Below, piece by piece: positions 5,408 to 13,131 of a stretch of DNA of 13,131 bases. The first letter of the stretch is position 1, and each line of letters starts with the position of its first letter. Location: the NCBI GenBank assembly GCA_903868375.1, contig CAIPVD010000373.1:1-13131 (forward strand). The letters are read 5' to 3'. The notes under the pieces were generated by a model, which did not search any database, had not been told where the DNA came from, and saw nothing but the letters and a program-made list of their open reading frames with translations. Source of the stretch: an uncultured delta proteobacterium (GTDB taxonomy: Bacteria; UBA10199; GCA-002796325; 1-14-0-20-49-13). The translations under genes and the position numbers were made by a program.

Positions 5408-8218
5408 ATGTTTGAGTTGACTAAAAACCAGATCGAAGCGGTCCAGGATAAGAACCGGTTCCTTGCTATCACCGCGGGCGCCGGAAGCGGCAAGACGCGC
5501 GTGCTTATCGAACGTGTTTCATATCTCATCGAGCAGAAGCTGGCTCAACTCGATAGCATTCTTGCCATAACGTTCACCGACAAGGCGGCGCTCGAGCTTA
5601 AGAACCGCCTATCCAAAGCCGCTGAAAATGAATTAACGATAGCCACGGCAAATATCGGCACGTTCCATTCTTTCTGTTCACGGATACTTCGCGAAAATGC
5701 GCCGGAGATAGGACTTGATCCAGATTTTAGCGTGTTAGAAGAACATTCGGCCGGAATATTATCGCGCAAGAGCGTTAAAGAAACCCTGCTTCGCCTGCTG
5801 GCTGAAAAGAACGCTACTGCAGAACTTCTTATCGAAGAGCTGGAATTCAAAGACGCTATCGCCTGCGTTGAAGAGCTGATGGGATATAGGTGGCATGCAC
5901 ATAAATTGGATTCCCATTTTAGCGGGAATGACAGAGAGGCAGAACTTCGCAAGGCAGCCCTCTTCTGCTTCGAACAAGCCGAAGCTGCTTATGCCGCGGC
6001 TAAAGGTATCGACCTCGACTTTCAAGATCTGGAGATCCGGGCGATAGAGCTTTTATCGAAGAGCGAACTGCGGGCCAAATATCAAAAGAGGTTCCGCTAC
6101 ATATTGGTCGATGAATTTCAAGACGTGAACGATACGCAAGCCGAACTTGTAGGCCTGCTCTACAACCCGAAAGAAAATCACCTAACGATCGTCGGCGACC
6201 CAAAGCAATCGATCTACAGATTTAGAGGCGCCAACGTTCACGAGTTCGAAAAAGCGGTCACGTCGGCCGTTAAGACCGTCCACCTCAAAGAAAACTTCCG
6301 CTCGGCACCGCACATTCTGGAATATATAAACGGCCTCTTTCCAAAGTTCGAAGCGCTGGTACCAACTAAAGAGCACATTGCAGAATCGGCGTTCGTAGTT
6401 GAAGTTGGTTCAACCGACGACGACAACATAGAAACTATGCGCGAGAAGGAGGCGAAGGCGATAGCCGGCATTCTGCCATCGCTCGACGGCGATACCGCAT
6501 GCCTCTTCTATTCGCTGAACAATGTCGATATCTATTCGCGCGAGCTATCTGCAAAAGGTATCGGCCACGTCGTTCACGGCGGCAGCGGCTTTTTGGAGCG
6601 GCAAGACATCATCGACATATTAAACGCCCTTCGCGTATTGAACGACAACGGCGACGCCGTATCTCTCTTAGGCCTCGTCCGTTCGCCATATATTGGGATC
6701 TCCGACGAAAGGCTGTTCGAGCTATCCATCAATTGTCAGGGCATCGGGAAAGACGGCAGGAAGAAACTTAATCCCGAACTCTTCTACAAAGCAATTTGCA
6801 AGGAGCCGCAGGCCGCAACGTTAGATCGTTTGAACGAATTAAAAGAACACCTATCCATTTCCGAACTGATCGCCGAAATTGCAGGCGAAGTGCGAAGCGA
6901 CAACGTTCAAAAGCTTATCGACATAGCAAAGGCTGCGGAATCGACCGAATCGATCGGGCTTACCGATTTTATCGAATACTTAAGCTCTATTCGCGCGTCG
7001 TCCGGCGGCATCGCGGATTTTCCATCTTCCGGCACGGGCCAGCTAATGCTGCTGACCATTCATCAAGCGAAGGGACTTGAGTTCGACAACGTTATTCTCG
7101 CCGATTCCGTTCGCGACCTGCCCTACCGAGGCAAAAAATGGTGCTTCACGCGGGGAGGCAAACCGGAACTCGCATTTAAACTACGGCCCGAAGATAATCC
7201 CGAAGGCGAATTCGCGGCAACGGAACTCTACAAAAGCTTGAGCGATCACAATAAAGAAGAGGACGAACTGGAAAAAGATCGGCTACTTTACGTTGCGCTC
7301 ACGAGGGCAAAAAAGCGGCTTATTATTCCTGCACACCTTCATGTAAAAAACATGAGCCTGTGGCAGGAAAAGATGCTTGGGGTTGCATTGCCAGGCATTT
7401 CACAAACCCAGGAACCCAGGAACCCAGGCACACAGCCACGCCTTCAAACGTTCCTAGGTTCCTGTGTTCCTAGGTTCCATAATGCCCGCACAACCTTCAC
7501 CGTTTCCGAACTCGAATCTTACGCCCGCTGCCCGCAAGAATATAACATGAAGTATGTCCTTAAGGCACCGTCGGGGCTGATCACAGCCAAGAAGGACGAC
7601 CGCCTGCCGGCAAACATACACGGCGACATCGTTCACCGGCTGATAGAAATGGATTCGAAGGAACAGGTTGCAAGCGTTGAAGATGCCATCGAAGCATTAA
7701 GGGTAGAAATGGAGATCGAAGAAATAACTTCGCGTGAAGTAGAAACGATAAAAAAGCAGATAGATAACTACAAACGTTCGGAGTTCAAGATCATGCTGGG
7801 GCAAAGGCACGAGCTGCCGTTCATGATGAGCCTTAACGGTAATTTCATCAAGGGCACGCTCGACATGCTGATAACCAAGCCCGATGGCACGTGGGAGATC
7901 GTCGATTTTAAGACAGGAACCTCGCTCGACGAAGGTGCCGCCCTGAACAAATACGGCCTTCAGATAAGGACATATGCACTTGCTGCGGCAAGGCACCTGA
8001 AAAAAACACAAGGCAAGGTCACGCTATTATTCTTGAGCGATAAGAATGCAACCGAACATCCCTTAACGATCGATGAAGCCGTACTCAAATCGACGGAGGA
8101 AGAACTTAAGGACATAATCGCCGGCATTGCCAAAAAAGATCTTGAGATAAGGCCAGAGCCTCCTTGCAAAGGGTGCCCCTATTCTGTTAACAAGACCTGC
8201 TGGAAACGAACCGTATGA
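5408..8218 (+). CDS. addA: AddA-like UvrD-family helicase with C-terminal RecB-type nuclease
   Basis: This is an ATP-driven SF1A helicase fused to a nuclease that unwinds and degrades double-strand ends to prepare RecA loading. Helicase motifs appear in order: Walker A AGAGSGKT (23-30), ITFTDKAALELKNRL (motif Ia), DEFQD (235-239), GDPKQSIYRFRG (from 263), LKENFRS (motif IV), HQAKGLEF (from 552) and YVALTRAKKR (motif VI, R633). The nuclease has H743, D819 (GTLDML), and D833 and K835 in DFKTG. C708 (ARCPQEY) with C920, C923 and C931 (CKGCPYSVNKTC) forms a four-cysteine Fe-S-type set, which canonical Bacillus AddA lacks. At 936 residues it is shorter than Firmicute AddA (about 1,200). Two repeat sequences are translated in frame: a palindrome at residues 167-175 and an inverted octamer array at about 667-691, in the helicase-nuclease linker. 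GGTGGA at 5395-5400 supports the start. The last four bases overlap glnE. An AdnB- or RecB-like name is an alternative. Confidence 0.87.
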   Translation: MFELTKNQIEAVQDKNRFLAITAGAGSGKTRVLIERVSYLIEQKLAQLDSILAITFTDKAALELKNRLSKAAENELTIATANIGTFHSFCSRILRENAPEIGLDPDFSVLEEHSAGILSRKSVKETLLRLLAEKNATAELLIEELEFKDAIACVEELMGYRWHAHKLDSHFSGNDREAELRKAALFCFEQAEAAYAAAKGIDLDFQDLEIRAIELLSKSELRAKYQKRFRYILVDEFQDVNDTQAELVGLLYNPKENHLTIVGDPKQSIYRFRGANVHEFEKAVTSAVKTVHLKENFRSAPHILEYINGLFPKFEALVPTKEHIAESAFVVEVGSTDDDNIETMREKEAKAIAGILPSLDGDTACLFYSLNNVDIYSRELSAKGIGHVVHGGSGFLERQDIIDILNALRVLNDNGDAVSLLGLVRSPYIGISDERLFELSINCQGIGKDGRKKLNPELFYKAICKEPQAATLDRLNELKEHLSISELIAEIAGEVRSDNVQKLIDIAKAAESTESIGLTDFIEYLSSIRASSGGIADFPSSGTGQLMLLTIHQAKGLEFDNVILADSVRDLPYRGKKWCFTRGGKPELAFKLRPEDNPEGEFAATELYKSLSDHNKEEDELEKDRLLYVALTRAKKRLIIPAHLHVKNMSLWQEKMLGVALPGISQTQEPRNPGTQPRLQTFLGSCVPRFHNARTTFTVSELESYARCPQEYNMKYVLKAPSGLITAKKDDRLPANIHGDIVHRLIEMDSKEQVASVEDAIEALRVEMEIEEITSREVETIKKQIDNYKRSEFKIMLGQRHELPFMMSLNGNFIKGTLDMLITKPDGTWEIVDFKTGTSLDEGAALNKYGLQIRTYALAAARHLKKTQGKVTLLFLSDKNATEHPLTIDEAVLKSTEEELKDIIAGIAKKDLEIRPEPPCKGCPYSVNKTCWKRTV
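5906..5933. repeat. Palindromic repeat ATTCCC-N8-GGGAAT inside addA
   Basis: ATTCCC (5910-5915), an 8-base centre and GGGAAT (5924-5929), preceded by TTGG and followed by GACA, match the widespread short palindromic repeat whose core is ATTCCC-N8-GGGAAT, as in Neisseria dRS3. Its minus strand reads SVIPAKMGIQ, close to the VIPAKAGIQ peptide familiar from spurious ORFs over this repeat. On the plus strand it is in frame in addA and encodes LDSHFSGND (residues 167-175). Confidence 0.75.
7401..7478. repeat. Inverted octamer array inside addA
   Basis: The left block has CCAGGAAC (7408-7415), CCAGGAAC (7416-7423), CCAGGCAC (7424-7431) and ACAGCCAC (7432-7439), with a possible decayed unit from 7401. 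After a spacer of about ten bases comes the right block: GTTCCTAG (7450-7457), GTTCCTGT (7458-7465), GTTCCTAG (7466-7473) and GTTCC (7474-7478). The blocks are inverted and could form a long imperfect stem in DNA or mRNA. The order, AGGAAC-type copies then GTTCCT-type copies, is the same as around the IVP-family ORF, as if that element had lost its gene. It is translated in frame, between the helicase core and the nuclease domain. Confidence 0.9.
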
Positions 8219-10347
8219 ACATCGATCAACTAAATAGCGCGAAGGAGCTGCGGCTTTACCGCAAGAACGCGCTCGCTCGCACACTCGAACGCGAGATTAG
8301 CCAGGAAGCGCCGACCGAAATGCTCATGTTCGAATGGAGCAAGAAGGCCGACATCTTAATAGATAAAGCGCTAAAACTTGTAATCGCCGAAATAGATTCG
8401 CCACCTGAATTTACGATCATCGCATTAGGAAAACTTGGCGGCCTAGAACTTAATTACAGCTCGGACGTTGACCTTATCTATATCTTCGAAGGCGATTTTG
8501 AAAAGGCGTCGAAGATCGCCCACAGGTTCACAAAATTATTGAGTGAAGTAACAGAGGACGGTTTCGTCTTCCGTGTAGATAACAACCTGCGCCCACGCGG
8601 TAAAGACGGGCATTTAGTCAACACAATAGACGCGCTTGAACGCTATTACGAGATCGAAGCTCACGAATGGGAACGGCAGGCGCTTATCCGTGCGCGCTTC
8701 GTTGCCGGCAACCGCGCCATCGGCGACGGCTTTATAAACAGGGTCCGCCCTTACGTTTACAGGCGTTCGCTCGACGTGGGCGCGCTCAAAAAAATAAGGG
8801 CAAGTAAACTTGCGCTGGAAAGAACGGCCGAAGACGAAGGCTGGCGAAATATAAAACTTGGCCCCGGCGGCATACGCGAACTCGAGTTCATCGTTCAGGC
8901 AATGCAGTTACTTAATGGCGGCAAATTCGAAGAGCTGCGGACAACGAACACGTTCGAGGCGCTTGCTCTCCTTCTAAAGCATAAGCTAATATCCAAAAAC
9001 AAGCACGACGACTTAATAGACGCATATCGGCTTCTCCGCCGAACGGAGAACGTGCTTCAAGGTTTGCAAGACAGGCAGATACATGTGATACCTAAAGCAA
9101 AGGATGAAGTTGAAGCGCTTGCAAAGATATTAAGCTTTAGCTCCGGCGCGGAACTAGTTGATAAACTTGATACTTACAGGAAATTAGTTCAAAGATATTT
9201 TTCAGAGCTCTTCGAAACTAGCTACGAAAAACTAGAGATCGCAGATGAGTTCCAGGCCAATTTGGAAACCTGCCATAACTGGGAAGAGATCATCGATTCT
9301 ATACCATGGTTCAAGAACCATATATCGAAGCGCATTCAAGAGCTCGACATGGCGGACAAACTATCGCTCGATGACGTTTCCGAACGCCTTACCTTCCTGG
9401 CAGAGACGATCGTTCAAGAGGCGCTTAACGCCGGCATGCACAAGATATCTAAGGCGTATGGCACGCCAAGGACGGCTGAAGGCATCTCCGCAGGCATTGC
9501 GGTATTAGGCATGGGGAAACTTGGCACGTTCGAAATGGATTACGGAAGCGACCTGGACCTTATCTTCATTTATTCTGGCGATGGAGAAACAGACGGTGCA
9601 AAAAAAATAACGAACCACGAATTTTTCACACGCGTTGCGCAAACCGCCCTATCCGTTATAACTCTGCCGACGCGCTACGGCAGGGCTTACAATATAGACA
9701 TGGAACTTCGCCCCAGCGGAAATCAGGGTGTGCTTGTAAGTTCGGTTGAGGCGTTCGAGCGATATCATTTAAGAGAGGCAAGCCTTTGGGAGAGGCAGGC
9801 ACTGCTTCGCTCGCGTCCTGTTGCTGGCGATGCCGGGCTTAAGAGCGGGCTCGCAATTCTACTTGAACAGCTAATATTTGAAAGGCCCCTTCCCCACGAC
9901 ACGGCCGAGCAGATACTTGCATTGCGCAAGCGTTCTATCGAAGCGCATAAGCCGCTAAGTGGAAAGATCGACATAAAATTTTCCGCCGGCGGGCTTGCCG
10001 ACATCGAATCAATCGTTCATTTTCTTCAACTGACACATGGAGTAAAAGATAAGAAATTGCGCCTAAAGAAGCTTGCGGCGGCGCTTCACCAATTGCAAAT
10101 CGCCAAATTTATTTCGGACGATGAGTTCATAGCGCTTAACCGCGCGGGCGGGCTTTACCGCCAGCTAATATCTAGGTCGCGGCTCTTTAAGGCATCTAGC
10201 CTTTCCATGATCGACTGTAGCGACGAGCAGTTCGAAGGGATCGCCACTTCGCTGAAATTTAAAGACAAGGCCACGCTAAAAAATGAGTTACAGCATCTAA
10301 TGAAAGAAACGCGGAATATCTTTTTGAAATACCTGGCTACGAGATAG
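8215..10347 (+). CDS. glnE: Bifunctional glutamine synthetase adenylyltransferase/adenylyl-removing enzyme
   Basis: GlnE adds AMP to a tyrosine of glutamine synthetase to switch it off when nitrogen is plentiful and removes it again when nitrogen is scarce, under PII control. Both nucleotidyltransferase domains are recognisable. The N-terminal deadenylylating domain has GKLGGLELNYSSDVD (72-86, metal ligands D84 and D86), and the C-terminal adenylylating domain has GKLGTFEMDYGSDLD (434-448, D446 and D448). A GlnD-type linker region and a C-terminal helical bundle are present. At 710 residues it is well short of the 946-residue E. coli enzyme. The deficit is mostly N-terminal, since the first active-site motif appears at residue 72 rather than beyond 150. 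The ATG overlaps the addA stop (ATGA), implying translational coupling, and no strong Shine-Dalgarno is seen. The 3' end overlaps the convergent minus-strand gene by 11 bp. No PII or glutamine synthetase gene is in the window. Confidence 0.93.
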   Translation: MNIDQLNSAKELRLYRKNALARTLEREISQEAPTEMLMFEWSKKADILIDKALKLVIAEIDSPPEFTIIALGKLGGLELNYSSDVDLIYIFEGDFEKASKIAHRFTKLLSEVTEDGFVFRVDNNLRPRGKDGHLVNTIDALERYYEIEAHEWERQALIRARFVAGNRAIGDGFINRVRPYVYRRSLDVGALKKIRASKLALERTAEDEGWRNIKLGPGGIRELEFIVQAMQLLNGGKFEELRTTNTFEALALLLKHKLISKNKHDDLIDAYRLLRRTENVLQGLQDRQIHVIPKAKDEVEALAKILSFSSGAELVDKLDTYRKLVQRYFSELFETSYEKLEIADEFQANLETCHNWEEIIDSIPWFKNHISKRIQELDMADKLSLDDVSERLTFLAETIVQEALNAGMHKISKAYGTPRTAEGISAGIAVLGMGKLGTFEMDYGSDLDLIFIYSGDGETDGAKKITNHEFFTRVAQTALSVITLPTRYGRAYNIDMELRPSGNQGVLVSSVEAFERYHLREASLWERQALLRSRPVAGDAGLKSGLAILLEQLIFERPLPHDTAEQILALRKRSIEAHKPLSGKIDIKFSAGGLADIESIVHFLQLTHGVKDKKLRLKKLAAALHQLQIAKFISDDEFIALNRAGGLYRQLISRSRLFKASSLSMIDCSDEQFEGIATSLKFKDKATLKNELQHLMKETRNIFLKYLATR

Positions 10348-11653
10348 CAACGCGGTTAGGCCTTTTGGATTTCGGCATCACGAACCAAAGATAACCATAA
10401 AGCAACGACGTGTTCCAAAGAGGTTGATTCGCGATCATCCTGTTCCAAAGATTATCGCGGTCTTCTTGAGTTAAGTCGCGACTACTAAGTGCAAACAAAC
10501 CCGTTTCCATTTGCTGCATTTTTAAGGGCGGGATCTCACCATAAGCATAAGCAATTGGACGAACATAATGGTCTGCAAATGCATATGCCATATGCGGATC
10601 TTTTTCATTACCGATCATCCAGTTCGTCCAGTCGCGGCCTATCCTGGCGCCATTCGGTACCCACGCTTCCACGGCAAAAAGGCCAAAGGCTCCGGCAGCC
10701 AAACGCACATTTCCAGGTATATTGGGGTTTGCGGCGACATCTAAAACGGTAAGTGCACCGTTAGCTAGCTGGGCATGAAGGCCGGTCTCGCTCAACTGTG
10801 AAAGCAGCCCATTGTGAAGATTGAGAAGTTCGACCTTCACATCGTCAGAAATTTCCTTGTTAGATAATAGTCCTACGATCCGATTCATAAAATCTAATTG
10901 GAACTCAACTGTTTCACGTAGAACACTTTCAGCAAGGGCCTGCACGGCCATTTCTCTAAATGTCACGTCTCTTGTCTTTATGGCCGTTTCAAGCAAGCTG
11001 TCAAGATTAGGTTTCCAATCACAATCATGAGAAAAATAATAATGCCAGGTTCGAAGCGCCATCTGCCTATCATTAATAGATCTAAACGCATCCACCCATA
11101 TTTGTTCCAGCTGGATATGAATCGGGCCTTTGTCCGCTGAAATATCGAACCATTTTAAAGCAGTTGGAATATCGCTAACAGACATAGTCCTTTCAAATCT
11201 TAATCCTTCTCTAAGCGCAGATGCACTTAGAGAACCGCTGATATTTGGCGCTATCATGTGGTTTAAATGATGCGCACGTGTAACGCGTTCCGTCTTAGCT
11301 TCCCTAGACTTTTTATCTGGATAAAATGTTCCGTCTGTAATTCTATCTAGGACAGCCCGCCTACCGACGGCATAATAACCGGTGTGAATAGAACCAAGAC
11401 TCTCTGCCATAGTAAGCGCCTTAGGCTGAATTTCCGAAGCGAACCCAGTGTAAAAAGGAAATGCAAGGCCACGCTCTTCTACCGGAAGTGCCCCGTTAAA
11501 AACACGCGCTGCGGCATTGAGTCCATTGACACTTTGCGAAACATCCAAGAAAAAACTAGCATTGGCCGGACTTTGAACTGCAGCAGTAAAAGCCGCCGGG
11601 CTTTGCAGAAACGATGCCATTACCGTACTGACAGGAAAAGTTGTAGCTGACAT
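10337..11653 (-). CDS. Uncharacterised protein, paralogue of the adjacent upstream gene (copy A)
   Basis: I do not recognise this 438-residue family. There is no signal peptide or obvious membrane segment, so it is probably cytoplasmic. The N-terminal region (1-60) carries SPAAFTAAVQSP and ends with a conserved ALP. A central motif HTGYYAVGRRAV (90-101) is identical in the neighbouring paralogue, as is the pattern EAWVP-GARI-RDWT-W (329-345 here). Residues about 215-335 are alpha-helical with a HEAT/armadillo-like rhythm (for example REMAVQALAES and VRLAAGAFGLFAVEAW). A tail motif DLT-DRD-LW-R follows near 393-405. It starts two bases after the stop of the upstream paralogue, with Shine-Dalgarno AAAGGAGA lying in that gene's last codons, so the two are one transcription unit. 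Its 3' end overlaps glnE. It looks intact. Function unknown; a helical-repeat binding or scaffold protein is a guess. Confidence 0.85.
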   Translation of the reverse strand: MSATTFPVSTVMASFLQSPAAFTAAVQSPANASFFLDVSQSVNGLNAAARVFNGALPVEERGLAFPFYTGFASEIQPKALTMAESLGSIHTGYYAVGRRAVLDRITDGTFYPDKKSREAKTERVTRAHHLNHMIAPNISGSLSASALREGLRFERTMSVSDIPTALKWFDISADKGPIHIQLEQIWVDAFRSINDRQMALRTWHYYFSHDCDWKPNLDSLLETAIKTRDVTFREMAVQALAESVLRETVEFQLDFMNRIVGLLSNKEISDDVKVELLNLHNGLLSQLSETGLHAQLANGALTVLDVAANPNIPGNVRLAAGAFGLFAVEAWVPNGARIGRDWTNWMIGNEKDPHMAYAFADHYVRPIAYAYGEIPPLKMQQMETGLFALSSRDLTQEDRDNLWNRMIANQPLWNTSLLYGYLWFVMPKSKRPNRVAIS

Positions 11654-11655
11654 TT

Positions 11656-12972
11656 TTATCTCCTTTCAAATATTCTTTCGAGCCAAACGCGGCAGGCTTT
11701 ATACGCGGCCACCGCAAGCCACGGCTGACCATCGCCAATTCTCTTCCAAATAAGGTCGCGATCGGCTTTAGTTAGGTCGTTCCTCTTAAGTAACGGCAGA
11801 ACGGCATTGAACTGTTGCCAACTCGCAGGAATGATGCCACGATTTGGCCCAACATAATGATGTGCAAATAACGCAGCCATATGCAGATCTTTTTCGGTTT
11901 CAACTTTCCAGCTTGTCCAATCGCGGGCGATTCTTGCACCCTCCGGCACCCACGCCTCTGTTGCATAAATGCCGAACGAATAGGCGATCATTCTAACCGC
12001 TTCCGGTTCTTTGTCATCTGCGGCAACATCCAAAAGCGTAAGCGCGCCATCGATAATCGCCGAAGCAAATATCGATTCGCGGCGAGAAAACGCTGCCAAT
12101 AATCCATTGTAAAGATCTAACAGCCCGACTTTTACGCGCGCATCAATCCCTTCCGGTGCCCTTATGGCCGCCATGATCTTATTCTGCATGAAATCGAGCA
12201 AAGGACTCGTACCCAGCATTAGCAGCATATCGCCGAGAATATTCATCGCAAGGAGCCTTAGATCTTCAGATTTCCCTTTCGTGGCAAGTTCGAACAGTTC
12301 GTTATAATCGACCTCCGTTGTGGGCGGTGTCATATGGCACCAAACATTAAATGCCATCTTTCTTCTTTCAACATCTTCCTTGTCATTTTCCCATATTCCC
12401 TGCAATTGCGCGGGGGTTACAAATTCAAATTCCGAATTACCCAATTCCCTAATCACGAAAGGCGCTGCTTCATCGCCTAATGATGTTCTTTTAAATCTTA
12501 ATCCTTGAACAAGTTCGTCTTCACTCTTATAGCCCGCGATCTTCAGAGTAGTAAACCTTCCGCCATCGGCAGTGACCAATGCAGCAACGTTTTTAACGGG
12601 CCCTTCCGCCCCTAAAGTTTCATAGGGTGTAAATTCACCATTTTCAGTTCTATCAACCACCGCACGCCTGCCAACGGCATAATAACCGGTATGAAGAGCG
12701 CTAAGACTCTTTGCTAACTCAAGCGCCTCATCTTGTATTCTATATGATGGCGCAAAAAACAACCGATTGCGTGCAAGCCTAATATCTTCTTCTTCCTCCG
12801 AAGATGGAAGCGCATTGCCAAAGGTATTCGCTACACTACAAAGCGATGTTACACCTTGAACATCTGTAAAAACTCTGAAGTTTGTCGGGTCCAGCAAGGC
12901 TTCGCTAAAGGCAGCCGGACTTGTGGCAAATGCAGACATTAATGGATTAACTGTAAAAGTTGTAACTGGCAT
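11656..12972 (-). CDS. Uncharacterised protein, paralogue of the adjacent downstream gene (copy B)
   Basis: This is the first gene of the minus-strand pair, and like its neighbour exactly 438 residues long. The two align end to end by eye: TTFTVNPLMSAFATSPAAF near the start, HTGYYAVGRRAV at 94-105, EAWVPEGARIARDWTSW at 339-355, and DLTKADRDLIWKRI from 399. The middle differs most (about 110-220), where this copy has a glycine-rich, more beta-like stretch around TADGGRFTTLKIAGY. Residues about 225-340 look like HEAT-type helical repeats (EDLRLLAMNILGDML, VRMIAYSFGIYATEAW). No signal peptide or membrane helix is evident. The start is supported by AAGGAGAC (12984 down to 12977 on the minus strand), four bases before the ATG. 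It is not related to any family I can name; the pair arose by tandem duplication. Confidence 0.85.
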   Translation of the reverse strand: MPVTTFTVNPLMSAFATSPAAFSEALLDPTNFRVFTDVQGVTSLCSVANTFGNALPSSEEEEDIRLARNRLFFAPSYRIQDEALELAKSLSALHTGYYAVGRRAVVDRTENGEFTPYETLGAEGPVKNVAALVTADGGRFTTLKIAGYKSEDELVQGLRFKRTSLGDEAAPFVIRELGNSEFEFVTPAQLQGIWENDKEDVERRKMAFNVWCHMTPPTTEVDYNELFELATKGKSEDLRLLAMNILGDMLLMLGTSPLLDFMQNKIMAAIRAPEGIDARVKVGLLDLYNGLLAAFSRRESIFASAIIDGALTLLDVAADDKEPEAVRMIAYSFGIYATEAWVPEGARIARDWTSWKVETEKDLHMAALFAHHYVGPNRGIIPASWQQFNAVLPLLKRNDLTKADRDLIWKRIGDGQPWLAVAAYKACRVWLERIFERR

Positions 12973-12976
12973 TTTT

Positions 12977-12984
12977 GTCTCCTT
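12977..12984 (-). promoter_or_regulatory. Strong ribosome-binding site of copy B
   Basis: On the minus strand this reads AAGGAGAC, a near-consensus Shine-Dalgarno just before the ATG at 12972. A similar AAAGGAGA precedes copy A inside the end of copy B. These are the strongest ribosome-binding sites in the window and suggest that the unknown pair is well translated. Confidence 0.7.
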
Positions 12985-12988
12985 GCCA

Positions 12989-13013
12989 CGCCGAAGCTTA
13001 CTAAGCGAAGGCG
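12989..13013. repeat. Imperfect inverted repeat in the leader of copy B
   Basis: An imperfect dyad with arms CGCC-GAAG-CTTA and TAAG-CGAA-GGCG around a central C. The outer four and inner four bases pair, while the middle four do not. The core GCTTACTAAGC (12996-13006) is a perfect odd palindrome. It lies between the proposed promoter and the ribosome-binding site, so it could be an operator or a leader hairpin. No known regulator site is recognised. Confidence 0.35.
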
Positions 13014-13045
13014 GGCTATATTAATGATACGAAAACGGGGATAGA

Positions 13046-13072
13046 CGTATAAGATTAGTCGGATATTGTCAA
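13046..13072 (-). promoter_or_regulatory. Candidate promoter of the unknown two-gene unit
   Basis: On the minus strand a perfect TTGACA (13072-13067) is followed after 15 bp by TATACG (13051-13046), or after 16 bp by ATACGT. The spacing is a little short and the -10 box imperfect. It would give a leader of about 65 nt before copy B and sits in the only intergenic space upstream of the pair (12973-13097). Confidence 0.4.
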
Positions 13073-13097
13073 CGTGATTTTAGGGAACGACGGGGGC

Positions 13098-13131
13098 TTA
13101 CTCGGCGAACATCTTTTCTTTCTTTTCCTGC
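13098..13131 (-). CDS. Possible last codons of an upstream minus-strand gene (partial)
   Basis: The minus strand reads QEKKEKMFAE followed by TAA (13100-13098) and continues off the window edge. The charged, lysine- and glutamate-rich tail is typical of protein C-termini. Ten codons are too few to exclude chance, and no family can be assigned. Confidence 0.25.
   Translation of the reverse strand, partial: QEKKEKMFAE

Noticed and set aside
10337..10347. Transcription terminator between glnE and the convergent unknown gene
   Set aside because: The coding regions overlap by 11 bp and no GC-rich hairpin followed by a T run was seen there.

Overview
The window is a bacterial chromosomal segment of intermediate GC content. 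It is densely packed: there is no gene-free stretch over 300 bases, several genes overlap, and no rRNA, tRNA or CRISPR array was seen. The gene set (rsmI, comM, an addB/addA-type recombination nuclease pair, glnE) and a Gram-negative-type palindromic repeat suggest a proteobacterial or deltaproteobacterial-like, perhaps uncultivated, lineage. That placement is a weak inference.

Layout. At the left edge is the last part of an unidentified plus-strand gene (to 95), overlapping the end of minus-strand rsmI (88-762). A short divergent promoter region (763-876) separates rsmI from comM (877-2400). A four-helix-bundle/IVP-family ORF (2481-2924) follows, bracketed by 8-bp repeat modules. Next come an AddB-like nuclease subunit (2964-5363), the AddA-like helicase-nuclease (5408-8218) and glnE (8215-10347, overlapping addA by 4 bp). 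Converging on glnE from the minus strand is a two-gene unit of unknown paralogues (12972-11656, then 11653-10337), each 438 residues. A few codons of another minus-strand gene may enter at the right edge.

How the genes fit together. comM and the addB/addA pair suggest a DNA-uptake, recombination and break-repair block: ComM drives branch migration of incoming DNA, and AddAB-type enzymes process double-strand ends. glnE (nitrogen control) is coupled to addA only by overlap.

The most unusual feature is a set of short repeats in and around addB/addA. An octamer family (GTTCCTGG and variants) flanks the IVP-family gene as inverted arrays, supplying its Shine-Dalgarno and its stop codon. The same family occurs in frame inside addB (four tandem copies) and inside addA (a 71-78 bp inverted array at the helicase-nuclease linker). 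A second octamer array (AGTTGATG type) fills the addB-addA junction and supplies addB's stop and addA's ribosome-binding site. A third repeat (ATTCCC-N8-GGGAAT) is also translated in frame within addA. The pattern resembles Rickettsia palindromic elements, with the IVP-family ORF as a candidate partner of the octamer family. The second notable item is the pair of unrecognised paralogues.
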